Positions 17,772 to 25,732 of a stretch of DNA of 36,878 bases are shown here, piece after piece. This stretch comes from Paracoccaceae bacterium. GTDB lineage: Bacteria; Pseudomonadota; Alphaproteobacteria; Rhodobacterales; Rhodobacteraceae. Below the pieces are notes generated by a model, which was not told where the DNA came from, ran no database searches, and saw nothing but the letters and a program-made list of their open reading frames with translations. The stretch covers positions 1 to 36,878 of the forward strand of contig NZVE01000084.1 in the NCBI GenBank assembly GCA_002697345.1. The letters are read 5' to 3'. The position numbers and the translations under genes are program-made. Position 1 is the first letter of the stretch. Every line of letters starts with the position of its first letter.

Positions 17772-18896
17772 TTACTCTAGTGTAGAAAGGTCAATTTTGT
17801 CAAAAAGCTGATCACGATATAGTTGTGCCACCGCATCCACGTTAGTTTGGTCGATTCCTGCAACCAATCCACGCCATTTTTCAATAAGTGCTACAACCTG
17901 TTCGCCCATTTCGCCACCGTTAGCAATATTTTTATCAGTCTTAGCCGCTTCAATCGTTTCTATAACGTTATTTGCTTTGAAGCTTTCAATAACTGCATGG
18001 ATAGAAGCTGGTGTTTTAACATGTTCTACCTTAAGGCCTTTTGCATTGGCTATGAGTTTTTTGTTATTTTCAATGTACATTACCGTAGCATAAGCTAATG
18101 AATCACCGGCTGAAGTGAAAAATGCTCGTTTGTGATCTTCAGAGAGTGATTTCCAGAAGTCGAGGTTTGTGTTAAACATCGCGTTACCGCCGTAGATACC
18201 AATTGGTGTATCATAAACATAGCCGATGCTATCACCCAAAGAATATGTATTGATGATGTCCCAAAGATGAATATTTGCCTCAAGAATTCCTGTCGATAAA
18301 GCATTGTAAACTTCACCAACTGGAACTGATACTGCCGCTGCATCCATTTGCCCAACAAGTTTGTTAAATGCACTGAATCCCCGAATACGCATTCCTTTTA
18401 GATCACTTAAATCGTTTACACGATCGTTTGTCATGAATACGTAAGGTCCTACTACCGCAAAGCCATTAAATACTTGATTTTTTCGTCGGAACTCTTCTAC
18501 GCAAGGAGCACAATTGAAAATAAATTCCGAGAGTGCACCAGCAACGGCAACAGGTTCAACGATTGTGGCTGCTATATTTGTTACATAATTAGTTAAGGGG
18601 AATTCACCTGGCACATAAGCTGGTGGCCAGTATCCAACTTCTACAATTCCTGTGGCTACTCCTTGCGCCATTTCTACGTAATTTAGGAGCGTACCCTCAT
18701 ATGTTTTTCCAGTGTATGCTCCATTAGTTCTTTCTTCAATATTTTTTGCATAAAGCCTTTGAGCTTTTTGTAATGCCCCATCTCCAGAGGCTCCCATAGC
18801 TATTCTAACTTCTTTTGCGCCCGCCGTTATAGGTGAAAAAGCTAGTGTTAAGCCTAGTGCAGCTGTTATAGCAACTGTGCTAAAAATTTTTTTCAT
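17772..18896 (-). CDS. dctP: TRAP transporter periplasmic substrate-binding protein (DctP family)
   Basis: The 374-residue protein has a signal peptide (MKKIFSTVAITAALGLTLAF, cleaved near TAGA-KEV). The DctP fold follows: an early YAKNIEERTNGAYTGKTYEG, the ligand-arginine segment LKGMRIRGFSAFN near residue 160, and VPVGEVYNALSTGILEANIHLW near residues 180-200. The conserved arginine usually binds a carboxylate, so an organic acid ligand is plausible. Two cysteines in FNCAPCVEEF near residue 125 are unusual and could form a disulfide in the periplasm. It heads the dctP-dctQ-dctM-SDR unit behind a tandem-box promoter. GGGGG lies about ten bases before the ATG. Confidence 0.93.
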   Translation of the reverse strand: MKKIFSTVAITAALGLTLAFSPITAGAKEVRIAMGASGDGALQKAQRLYAKNIEERTNGAYTGKTYEGTLLNYVEMAQGVATGIVEVGYWPPAYVPGEFPLTNYVTNIAATIVEPVAVAGALSEFIFNCAPCVEEFRRKNQVFNGFAVVGPYVFMTNDRVNDLSDLKGMRIRGFSAFNKLVGQMDAAAVSVPVGEVYNALSTGILEANIHLWDIINTYSLGDSIGYVYDTPIGIYGGNAMFNTNLDFWKSLSEDHKRAFFTSAGDSLAYATVMYIENNKKLIANAKGLKVEHVKTPASIHAVIESFKANNVIETIEAAKTDKNIANGGEMGEQVVALIEKWRGLVAGIDQTNVDAVAQLYRDQLFDKIDLSTLE

Positions 18897-18961
18897 CTTA
18901 AAATCCCCCTTATTATTGATAAAATATATAATACATATACTTCTATTGTTGAATAACCTTA

Positions 18962-18995
18962 TTGTCTATATAAAAATATTATTGTCCATATGTTT
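18962..18995. promoter_or_regulatory. Tandem TTGTC boxes between dctP and the divergent SDR gene
   Basis: Two boxes read TTGTC-TATA-TAAAA (18962-18975) and TTGTC-CATA-TGTTT (18982-18995), with starts 20 bp apart. Box 1 starts 66 bp upstream of the dctP ATG. The wider block 18916-18995 nearly repeats the Liv promoter, including a 14-base identity TAAAATATATAATA at 18920-18933. The minus strand offers TTCAAC and TATATA 17 bp apart as a possible promoter for dctP. The plus-strand SDR gene starts 150 bases further on and may share the site. Confidence 0.6.
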
Positions 18996-19145
18996 TTAAT
19001 AAAGAATAACCGATATCAGGAAAATTTTTTTTATTACAAAAGCTTTTGATATTAGGATAATTTTAATTTTGACCTACTAATTTGAATCTGAATCAGTGTA
19101 TTTACTTAAGCAAGTTGAACAAAGCGTAACTAATAGGAAGATATT

Positions 19146-19901
19146 ATGAAAGAGAACCAATTTTCTTTATCAGGTCGTGTCGGTTTAGTAACCGGTAGTA
19201 CTGGGGGTATTGGGCGTGCAATCGCAGAAGAACTGACACGCGCAGGGGCTCGAATTGCAATTAATGGACGTAATCAAGAAAAAGTAAACTTGGTGGCAAG
19301 CACGCTTGAGGGAGCACTCCAGGCCCCTTTTGATGTCGTTGATCATGCTTCCGCCGAACATGCAATTGATAAAATTATTTCTGAGACGGGGAGGTTCGAT
19401 ATATTAGTTTGCAGTGTGGGATCTCGGGATAGAAGGTCTATTTCAGAGATTGACGCGGCTGACTTCCAAGATCTTCTTCTTACAAACACGGTATCAGCTT
19501 ACCAGCTAGCGCGAGCAGCCTCAAAGAAAATGCCGAACCCTAACGTAGGTCGATTAATCTTTATTTCCTCAATAGCGTCTCTTAGACCGTTCAGAAGTGA
19601 TCCAGCTTACTCGGCCTCTAAAGCAGCATTAGAAAGTATTGTTAGATCATTTTGTTACGAATTCGCTCCCCTTGGAATTACGGCAAATGCAATTGCGCCT
19701 GGGTTTGTAGCTACTGAATTTAATTCTAATCTTGTTGAAGACCCAAATATTAAAGAATTTGTTAAAACACGAATTCCAGCACAAAGATGGGCGCGTCCTG
19801 AAGAGGTTGCAAATGCTGCCGTATTCCTGGCTTCTGATGCGGCTAGTTACATTAACGGGCATGTGCTTACAGTTGACGCTGGCTTATCAACAAACCTTTA
19901 A
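19146..19901 (+). CDS. SDR family oxidoreductase (FabG-like)
   Basis: This is a 251-residue classical short-chain dehydrogenase with TGSTGGIG near residue 16, NGRNQEK after the second strand (the arginine favours NADP(H)), SVGSRDRRSI in place of the usual NNAG, the catalytic serine in FISSIASLRPF, YSASK near residue 160, and the C-terminal ASYINGHVLTVDAG. GGAAG lies seven bases before the ATG. It diverges from dctP across a boxed regulatory region and reads toward the acyl-CoA ligase. It probably acts on a hydroxy or keto intermediate of the same pathway. The altered NNAG motif is the only oddity. Confidence 0.92.
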   Translation: MKENQFSLSGRVGLVTGSTGGIGRAIAEELTRAGARIAINGRNQEKVNLVASTLEGALQAPFDVVDHASAEHAIDKIISETGRFDILVCSVGSRDRRSISEIDAADFQDLLLTNTVSAYQLARAASKKMPNPNVGRLIFISSIASLRPFRSDPAYSASKAALESIVRSFCYEFAPLGITANAIAPGFVATEFNSNLVEDPNIKEFVKTRIPAQRWARPEEVANAAVFLASDAASYINGHVLTVDAGLSTNL

Positions 19902-19931
19902 TGTAGTTAGAGTGACACCACTATGATAGGT

Positions 19932-19965
19932 TTGTCCTTAGAAAATAAAAATTGTACCAGTGAAA
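19932..19965 (+). promoter_or_regulatory. Degenerate tandem TTGTC boxes upstream of the first acyl-CoA ligase
   Basis: TTGTC-CTTA-GAAAA (19932-19945) and TTGTA-CCAG-TGAAA (19952-19965) start 20 bp apart, matching the spacing of the boxes ahead of the transporter operons. The second box is weaker. They lie 153 bp before the ligase start and 30 bp after the SDR stop. The rest of the 216-base gap is AT-rich with no supportable gene. Confidence 0.4.
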
Positions 19966-20117
19966 TTTTAATGATAGATTAATGAGTAATATTTTTATTA
20001 TATTATCTATTTCGTTTGTAAAACTAAATGCCTCTATTAGCAAAAGTGTTAATTCGGTAATTGGCATCTTGGGGCGGCTATAATATTAATGAGACTTGGG
20101 CTAAGGTTACCTTTTTA

Positions 20118-21746
20118 ATGATACAAACTGTATATGAGCAATTTTCTGCAGCAGCAAAAGAATCTCCAGAATTAACTTTTCTTTGTTACCCGCCATCCGA
20201 TGACCGTGGTTATTTGTCTTCTGGGGCAGAGTTCTCTTATGGAAACTCGCTTGATTTAATTGATGCACTAGCCACAAGTTATATTGAAGCTGGTTTTGTG
20301 GCTGGTCATCGAGTGGCCCTACTTTTAGGAAATCTTCCTGATCACTTCTGGCACCTACTTGCTTTAAACAGTATTGGTGCAAGCGTAGTTCCTTTGAATC
20401 CAGCATATATGGACCATGAGCTTGAGTACGCTATAAAATTTGCTAATTGCGCATTAGTCGTTACTACAGCAGATAGAGTAGGGGACCTGAATAGGGTATG
20501 TCTTAGTATGTCTCCTCATGTTTCTGTGTTTGGCTTAAATTCAAAAGAGGATACAATTCCCAGACCTACGTGCGATGCGGAAGTGATTCCGAGTGCTAAA
20601 GGTGATCGAGAGGCCTTAATAATTTATACATCTGGTACTACCGGCAGGCCAAAAGGGTGTATAATATCCAACACTTCATGCCTTGCTGCTGGTGAGAGCT
20701 ATGGCGAGGCTGGTGGACTAATTAACTTTGAACCTGGCAAAGATCGTCTTTATATACCATTACCCGCTTTTCACATGAACGTGTCAGTTTATACTCTAAA
20801 CACGACCACCAGGCTAAGGAATTGTATCGTCCTTCAGGATCGTTTCCGTGCATCAACTTGGTGGTCAGATATTTATCACACTAAAGCGACCTGTCTACAT
20901 TATATGGGTATAATTCCACCGCTATTGATAAAATCTGAAAAATCTCAATATGAAAACTGCCATAAAGTAAAATTTGGTCAGGGTGCAGGCGTTGATCCCG
21001 TTGTGAGAGAAGAGTTTGAGTCTCGATTTGGATTTCCGCTGATTGAGGCGTGGGGTATGACTGAAACCTCACGAGCTATTCAAAACTGTCGTATCCCACG
21101 TGATCCAGCTGGTAGGGCTTTTGGTTTCCCTCGCGCTCCTTTAGAAGTTTTGGTAGTTGATGAAAATGATAATCCTGTACCTTTTAGTACGCCAGGGGAG
21201 CTTCTTGTTCGCTGCGCTGGTGAGAACCCTAGACATGGATTTTTTTCTGGGTACTTAAAACAACCTGAGGAAACGGAAAAGGTTTGGCGGCTTGGTTGGT
21301 TTCACACTGGTGACGTTGTCATACAAAGAGATGACGGGATGTTGTCGTTCGTAGATCGGAAAAAGAATATTATCCGTAGGAGTGGCGAAAATATTGCTGC
21401 TGCTGAGGTTGAGGAGGCTTTGATTGAGGATAGTAAAATTAAAAGTGTTGCTGTTTTGGCTGCTAAAGATGAATTCCATGATGAAGAAATTCACGCTTGT
21501 ATAGTCCTTATGCCCAATAGTGACGCGTCCGAATTGACAGCTAAATCTATCTTTGATTTTGGACGGAGTAGATTAATTACATATAAATTACCCGGTTGGA
21601 TAAGCTTTGTGGACAAAATTCCTGTAACTGGAACACAGAAAATCCGGAAAGAGGCAATTTTTTCAAAGGATTTTAATTTGAAGCAAGATGTTAACTCATT
21701 TGATATGCGTAGTTTTAAGAGAAAGAAGGTTTTTAAAAATGAGTGA
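20118..21746 (+). CDS. AMP-dependent acyl-CoA ligase (CaiC-like)
   Basis: This ANL-superfamily enzyme would activate a carboxylic acid to its CoA thioester through an acyl-adenylate. I choose the ATG at 20118 (542 residues); a TTG at 20061 would add 19 residues without family support. Motifs in order are the P-loop IIYTSGTTGRPKG near residue 175, WGMTET near residue 315, GWFHTGDVV near residue 395, DRKKNIIRRSGENIAAAEVE near residue 410, and the catalytic C-terminal lysine in GTQKIRKEA. It resembles crotonobetaine/carnitine-CoA ligases in general layout, but the substrate is not predictable. Its end overlaps the thiolase-like start by eight bases. Confidence 0.9.
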   Translation: MIQTVYEQFSAAAKESPELTFLCYPPSDDRGYLSSGAEFSYGNSLDLIDALATSYIEAGFVAGHRVALLLGNLPDHFWHLLALNSIGASVVPLNPAYMDHELEYAIKFANCALVVTTADRVGDLNRVCLSMSPHVSVFGLNSKEDTIPRPTCDAEVIPSAKGDREALIIYTSGTTGRPKGCIISNTSCLAAGESYGEAGGLINFEPGKDRLYIPLPAFHMNVSVYTLNTTTRLRNCIVLQDRFRASTWWSDIYHTKATCLHYMGIIPPLLIKSEKSQYENCHKVKFGQGAGVDPVVREEFESRFGFPLIEAWGMTETSRAIQNCRIPRDPAGRAFGFPRAPLEVLVVDENDNPVPFSTPGELLVRCAGENPRHGFFSGYLKQPEETEKVWRLGWFHTGDVVIQRDDGMLSFVDRKKNIIRRSGENIAAAEVEEALIEDSKIKSVAVLAAKDEFHDEEIHACIVLMPNSDASELTAKSIFDFGRSRLITYKLPGWISFVDKIPVTGTQKIRKEAIFSKDFNLKQDVNSFDMRSFKRKKVFKNE

Positions 21747-22899
21747 TAATATATTTATAGTAGGTGCTTATGAACATCCGACGCGCCTCGCAACAAATAA
21801 ATCAGTTGCTCAGCTTCACGCAGAAGTCGCAATTGGTGCGCTAGAAGATGCCGGTTTAAGCAAAGGTGATATTGACGGTTTTTTTTGCGCTGGTGATGCG
21901 CCTGGTATTGGCCCTTTATCAATCCTTGAATATTTAGGTCTAGATGTAAGCTATTCAGATTCTACAGATATTGGTGGATCTTCGCCAGTAGCTCAAGTGG
22001 GTCATGCTATGAGAGCAATTCGAGATGGGAAGTGTAATGTAGCACTTATCACATCAGCTGGTCGACCGCGTTCAGAGGCAGGTGGTGCTGGAGATCTAAC
22101 GGAGCGTCCTGAGTACCCAGAATCAGGATTTGAGGTGCCTTATAGGGCGGCTCTTGCTCCATCATACGCAATGTGCGCGCAGCGCCACATGCATGAATTT
22201 GGTACGACTAGTGAACAGCTAGCATGGATAAAAGTTGCTAGCTCGCACCACGCTCAACATAACCCAAATGCACTCTTACCAAATCTTGTGACAGTTGAGG
22301 AGGTGTTGGCATCACCGTTGATTTCTTCGCCTCTTCACAGACTTGACTGCTGTGTAATTAGTGATGGTGGTGGAGCTGTAATAGTTGCGTGCCAAGAAGT
22401 TGCTAAATCCCTCAATCGTCCCAAAATACGAGTGCGAGGTGTAGGGGAGGCTGTTGGGTACACACGTGGCTCTGATATAAACCTTACTACCTCTGCAGTT
22501 AGGCATTCTGCGAAAAGTGCATTTTTAGAGGCTAATGTCACACCAGAGGATATAAAATATCTATCTACCTATGATAGTTTTACAATAACGGTTTTGCTAG
22601 CAATTGAGGATTTGGGATTTTGTGAAAAAGGACAAGGAGGTCGTTTCGTGGCGGATGGTAACTTAATCTCTGGGGTAGGGCGTTTGCCTGTTAATACTGA
22701 TGGTGGTGGGCTTTCTAGCAATCATCCTGCTCACCGTGGGGGAATTACTAAGATAATTGAAACAGTACGTCAGCTACGCGGAGAAGCGCACCCTGCAGTG
22801 CAGGTAAATTCATGTGATCTTGCGGTAGCTAATGGACTCGGTGGTATGCTTGACAGACGTCATGGAGCTGCAACAGCAATTCTCGAAAGAATATCCTAA
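21739..22899 (+). CDS. Thiolase-fold protein lacking the usual cysteines (Ltp2-like)
   Basis: From the ATG at 21739 (GAAGG ten bases upstream) the product is 386 residues with the SCP2/thiolase fold. The nucleophilic cysteine of thiolases is replaced: the segment reads STDIGGSSPVAQVGHA, with Gly80 at the expected position. The second active cysteine near the C-terminus is also absent (LAVANGLGGM). A histidine persists in SSNHPAHRGG, and YDSFT near residue 285 is retained. This pattern, with a DUF35 gene directly after, resembles the Ltp2/ChsH2 retro-aldolase of steroid side-chain breakdown. Carbon-carbon cleavage of a beta-hydroxyacyl-CoA is therefore more likely than thiolysis. The stop overlaps the DUF35 start (TAATG). 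Confidence 0.88.
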   Translation: MSDNIFIVGAYEHPTRLATNKSVAQLHAEVAIGALEDAGLSKGDIDGFFCAGDAPGIGPLSILEYLGLDVSYSDSTDIGGSSPVAQVGHAMRAIRDGKCNVALITSAGRPRSEAGGAGDLTERPEYPESGFEVPYRAALAPSYAMCAQRHMHEFGTTSEQLAWIKVASSHHAQHNPNALLPNLVTVEEVLASPLISSPLHRLDCCVISDGGGAVIVACQEVAKSLNRPKIRVRGVGEAVGYTRGSDINLTTSAVRHSAKSAFLEANVTPEDIKYLSTYDSFTITVLLAIEDLGFCEKGQGGRFVADGNLISGVGRLPVNTDGGGLSSNHPAHRGGITKIIETVRQLRGEAHPAVQVNSCDLAVANGLGGMLDRRHGAATAILERIS

Positions 22900-23312
22900 T
22901 GTATATCGAGGATCCTAATCTTCGTGTTCCAGAACGTACTCCTGAAACAAATGTATTTTGGGATGCGGCAAACGAAGAGAGTTTACTTTATGCTAAGTGT
23001 AGTGATTGTAATAAACCACACTATTACCCCCGTAAGGTATGTCCTTTCTGTTTTTCCACTAGCATTAATTTCTTAAAAGCTTCAGGTCGAGCTAATATTT
23101 ATGCATTTAGTTTATTTAGTAAGGGACGACCTCCTTATATTTCGGCATGGGTGATGCTAGAAGAGGGCGTCGCAATTATTACTAACATAATTGACTGTGA
23201 GAGTGATGCTCTTGAAATAGAAACTCCATTACAAGTCGTTTTTTGTTCGGTTGAGGGTGGTCAAAAAGTTCCAGTGTTTACACCCAGACCTGTTGAGAGC
23301 GCTATTAAATAA
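22899..23312 (+). CDS. Zn-ribbon/OB-fold DUF35 protein, partner of the thiolase-like protein
   Basis: This 137-residue protein has an N-terminal zinc ribbon, with Cys34 and Cys37 in KCSDC and Cys48 and Cys51 in VCPFC, followed by an OB-fold that includes GRANIYAFSLF and the ITNIIDCESDALEIETPLQVVF stretch. DUF35 proteins bind acyl-CoA and form complexes with thiolase-fold partners; in ChsH2 this domain is needed for Ltp2 aldolase activity. The start codon shares a base with the thiolase-like stop, so the two are translationally coupled, as expected for a stoichiometric complex. Confidence 0.9.
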   Translation: MYIEDPNLRVPERTPETNVFWDAANEESLLYAKCSDCNKPHYYPRKVCPFCFSTSINFLKASGRANIYAFSLFSKGRPPYISAWVMLEEGVAIITNIIDCESDALEIETPLQVVFCSVEGGQKVPVFTPRPVESAIK

Positions 23313-23419
23313 ATGGTAAAACTCCATTATTATGGGGTGATAATATTTCAATGACTCTTCTAAGAAAATATGATAGGAATTACTTTAATTGATATTAGAT
23401 TTGGAACAATTACTTAACA

Positions 23420-24223
23420 ATGAAACAAACTAAAGTAGATGATATTGCACCCTCAAGTAATCAAAAGGGATCTTCTGTAAAGCGAGTGCCAGCAGTGCGG
23501 CGTTCAATGGCAATACTATGGGAACTTGCTGATGCTGTTTCGCCGATGAATTTGTCTCATATATCTCGTGCAGTGGGAGTAATCCCGAGTACCTGCATGC
23601 ATATTTTACGTGAGCTAGTTTTAGCAAGACTTGTTTCATATGACACTGTTTCTAAGACATATGAGCTAGGTATGGGCATTCAAGATCTAGCTCAGAGTTC
23701 AGCGAAGCTGAAAAGTTTTGCAACGATTGTAAAGCCGCGATTACAATTGATTGCCAACCAATTTAACATGACAGCAACGGCTACATCAAAAGTGGATGAC
23801 AAGCATTTAGCTCTTACAGCATACGCTAACCCTCCGAACACTATATCTATTAAAGTAACGCTTGGTGGTCGTGTTCCTGTTACCTCTGGAGCTTCTGGTC
23901 GGGTTTTGGCGGCATTTGGTGGGATGTCAGAAAAGCAAATTAGGCAGAATTTTGATAAAGTTAAATGGGTTCGACCCATTGATTACAAGGTTTGGAGATC
24001 ACAGGTCGATCAAGTAGTTAAAGATGGTTATGCGGAGGACAAGGAGGGTTTTGTTCAAGGAGTGTCAACTCTATCAGTACCAGTCTATAACCGTGATCGA
24101 ACCGTTTCACACACAATTGGTGTTTTTGCGATTAATTCACAATTAGAGGCTGCAAATCATAAAAAAATTCTTGAATCATTGTGGGCAGTGGCAGACTATA
24201 TTCATCATAACTTACGCAATTAG
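23420..24223 (+). CDS. IclR family transcriptional regulator
   Basis: The 267-residue protein has an N-terminal winged helix (VPAVRRSMAILWELADAV, then MNLSHISRAVGVIPSTCMHILRELVLARLV) and a C-terminal IclR effector domain with RVPVTSGASGRVLAAFGG, GYAEDKEGFVQGVSTLSVPVYNRD and HTIGVFAI. IclR proteins act as dimers or tetramers on palindromic or tandem sites and usually respond to a small acid from the pathway they control. It lies between the ligase/thiolase unit and the CoA-transferase unit, on the same strand, and is the only transcription factor in the window. That makes it the first candidate for the tandem TTGTC boxes. Its own upstream gap (107 bases) shows no such box. Confidence 0.93.
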   Translation: MKQTKVDDIAPSSNQKGSSVKRVPAVRRSMAILWELADAVSPMNLSHISRAVGVIPSTCMHILRELVLARLVSYDTVSKTYELGMGIQDLAQSSAKLKSFATIVKPRLQLIANQFNMTATATSKVDDKHLALTAYANPPNTISIKVTLGGRVPVTSGASGRVLAAFGGMSEKQIRQNFDKVKWVRPIDYKVWRSQVDQVVKDGYAEDKEGFVQGVSTLSVPVYNRDRTVSHTIGVFAINSQLEAANHKKILESLWAVADYIHHNLRN

Positions 24224-24366
24224 CGTTTATACTTTTGAAAAGTTGATTTGATGAGAAAAATTTATAAATGTGAGGGGACTTTTCAAAACTGGCATTTTTT
24301 CTAACTCATGGTTTAAATATTAAATTGGTCATTAGTTACATGTTGGAGTCCTCTATTATTAATTTG

Positions 24367-24390
24367 TTTAATTTTCTATAGAAAATTAAA
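24367..24390. promoter_or_regulatory. Perfect 24-bp palindrome, possible operator
   Basis: The halves TTTAATTTTCTA and TAGAAAATTAAA are exact reverse complements with no spacer. Its core TTTTC-TATA-GAAAA (24372-24385) fits the tandem-box pattern with one change. A second box, TTGTT-TGAT-GACAA (24392-24405), starts 20 bp later, which reproduces the spacing seen at the other promoters. A zero-loop palindrome is a better protein-binding site than an RNA hairpin. Confidence 0.5.
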
Positions 24391-24481
24391 TTTGTTTGAT
24401 GACAACATATTTACATTTCAAACCTCCCATAATAGACTGCAAGTTGTCTTGTTAGGAGCTAGCCTTTATGTGCTTATTTGG

Positions 24482-24500
24482 TCAACCCATCTTGGGTTGA
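24482..24500 (+). promoter_or_regulatory. Hairpin ahead of the leader ORF
   Basis: TCAACCCA and TGGGTTGA form a perfect 8-bp stem with a three-base loop (TCT). No T run follows on either strand, so this is not a standard terminator. It lies 25 bases before the strong ribosome site of the leader ORF and could be a second operator or an mRNA structure. Confidence 0.4.
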
Positions 24501-24533
24501 AACAAAAATATTCCTACAATCGAAGGGCGGACC

Positions 24534-24578
24534 ATGATTAAGTATATTAATAATTTTTTAAGAATGTTTTTGAAATGA
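24534..24578 (+). CDS. 14-codon leader ORF coupled to the CoA-transferase gene
   Basis: An ATG at 24534 preceded by AAGGGCGG, the strongest Shine-Dalgarno-like site in the area, opens MIKYINNFLRMFLK. Its TGA (24576-24578) overlaps the CoA-transferase ATG at 24575. The CoA-transferase has no good ribosome site of its own. Translation of the larger gene by coupling to this short ORF is a reasonable inference; the peptide itself need not be functional. It is too short for any family assignment. Confidence 0.45.
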   Translation: MIKYINNFLRMFLK

Positions 24579-25732
24579 GTGCAGCGTTACCACTTGCAGG
24601 AGTAAGAGTCATAGAGCTCTGCTGGGTTTGGTCTGGGCCATTACTCGGTCAGTTTCTCGCAGACCTTGGAGCTGAAGTAATCAAAGTTGAGTGGTTTAAA
24701 CGTTATGATCTTTACCGAACTCGTGGAGTTGAACGAATGGCGGGGAAGTTTCCTGAATTTATTCGGCGTGAGATGTCGCACTCGTTTCATGGTCTGAATC
24801 GAAATAAAGTGGGTTTAGCTTTGGACCTGAAGGATAAAAAACATACAGAAGGTTTGCTGGATCTAGTCGCGCAGTCAGATCTTGTAATAGAGAACTTTAC
24901 ATCGGGCACATTGGACCGTTTAGGTTTGAGTTATGAGGATATGAAAAAAGTAAATCCATCTTTAGTGCTGTTATCTTTGTCTGGTTTTGGTAGCACGTCC
25001 CGACTAGGACAAATGCGAGCTTATGGGTTAGTCCTGTCTGCTCTATCAGGCTTTGAGTCTGGTATTGAGGATCCTACAACTGGTGAGTTTGTCGGATCAC
25101 CAACATTTGTAGCATCTGATCCAAACGCTGCTACTTATGGGCTTTTTGCTGCTATAACAGCTATCCTTGAGGCTAGAGTGTCTGGTAAAGGTGTACACGT
25201 TGAGTTTTCACAACTTGAAGGTATGGCGCATGCATCAGCTAATCAAGACAAAGAACTTAAAGATTTAGCGGTTAGTTTAGGCCTCGAAACCTCTTTCATG
25301 GAGTCAGATTCTTCCATCCTCAAATGCTACGATGATAACTACATTTGTGTAGCTTGGTCGGCTGACCTTACATCGTCTGAAAAAGAAGTTTTTTCAGATA
25401 AGGTGCAGCATCTAAAACTTGAAGAAGTTGAGAAATTATTCAAAAGTAATAAATTAAAATATGTCAAAGTAATTGAAAAACCGACAGAAGTAGGTGCCGG
25501 TTCTGTAAGTAAGGGTACACTTATACCTACGATTCACCCTGTCACTGGCCCCGAAAATATAGTTGCTGCTCCATGGTGGATTGATGAAAACCGTGCCCCT
25601 CTTAGAAAATCAGCACCAGTACTAGGTGAGGGAAACGATTATGTTCTGGGATTCCTCTTGAATTGGACTCCAGAGGAACGCGAGCTAATTATGGCGTTTG
25701 ATCAGGAAAAGAGACATGACAAAAAAAGTTAA
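24575..25732 (+). CDS. Class III CoA-transferase (CaiB/BaiF family), first of a pair
   Basis: This 385-residue protein begins LPLAGVRVIELCWVWSGP and continues with FLADLGAEVIKVE, the family's N-terminal CoA-binding region. Then come HGLNRNKVGLALDLKD, VIENFTSGTLDRLGLSYE and LVLLSLSGFG. Asp182 in FVASDPNAATYG aligns with the catalytic aspartate of formyl-CoA transferase. The family moves CoA between carboxylic acids through enzyme-bound anhydrides. The C-terminal half (about residues 230-385) is only loosely family-like. It overlaps the second CoA-transferase gene by 17 bases, so a hetero-oligomer is likely. Confidence 0.88.
   Translation: MSAALPLAGVRVIELCWVWSGPLLGQFLADLGAEVIKVEWFKRYDLYRTRGVERMAGKFPEFIRREMSHSFHGLNRNKVGLALDLKDKKHTEGLLDLVAQSDLVIENFTSGTLDRLGLSYEDMKKVNPSLVLLSLSGFGSTSRLGQMRAYGLVLSALSGFESGIEDPTTGEFVGSPTFVASDPNAATYGLFAAITAILEARVSGKGVHVEFSQLEGMAHASANQDKELKDLAVSLGLETSFMESDSSILKCYDDNYICVAWSADLTSSEKEVFSDKVQHLKLEEVEKLFKSNKLKYVKVIEKPTEVGAGSVSKGTLIPTIHPVTGPENIVAAPWWIDENRAPLRKSAPVLGEGNDYVLGFLLNWTPEERELIMAFDQEKRHDKKS

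Larger units (their letters stand above)
24224..24574. other. 351-bp regulatory gap between iclR and the CoA-transferase operon
   Basis: This gap carries no ordinary gene. From left to right it holds about 140 bases of AT-rich DNA with nothing recognised, a 24-bp perfect palindrome (24367-24390), a TTGTC-type half-box pair, an 8-bp-stem hairpin (24482-24500), and a 14-codon leader ORF that ends in the CoA-transferase start codon. It is the densest non-coding stretch of the window. Confidence 0.7.
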
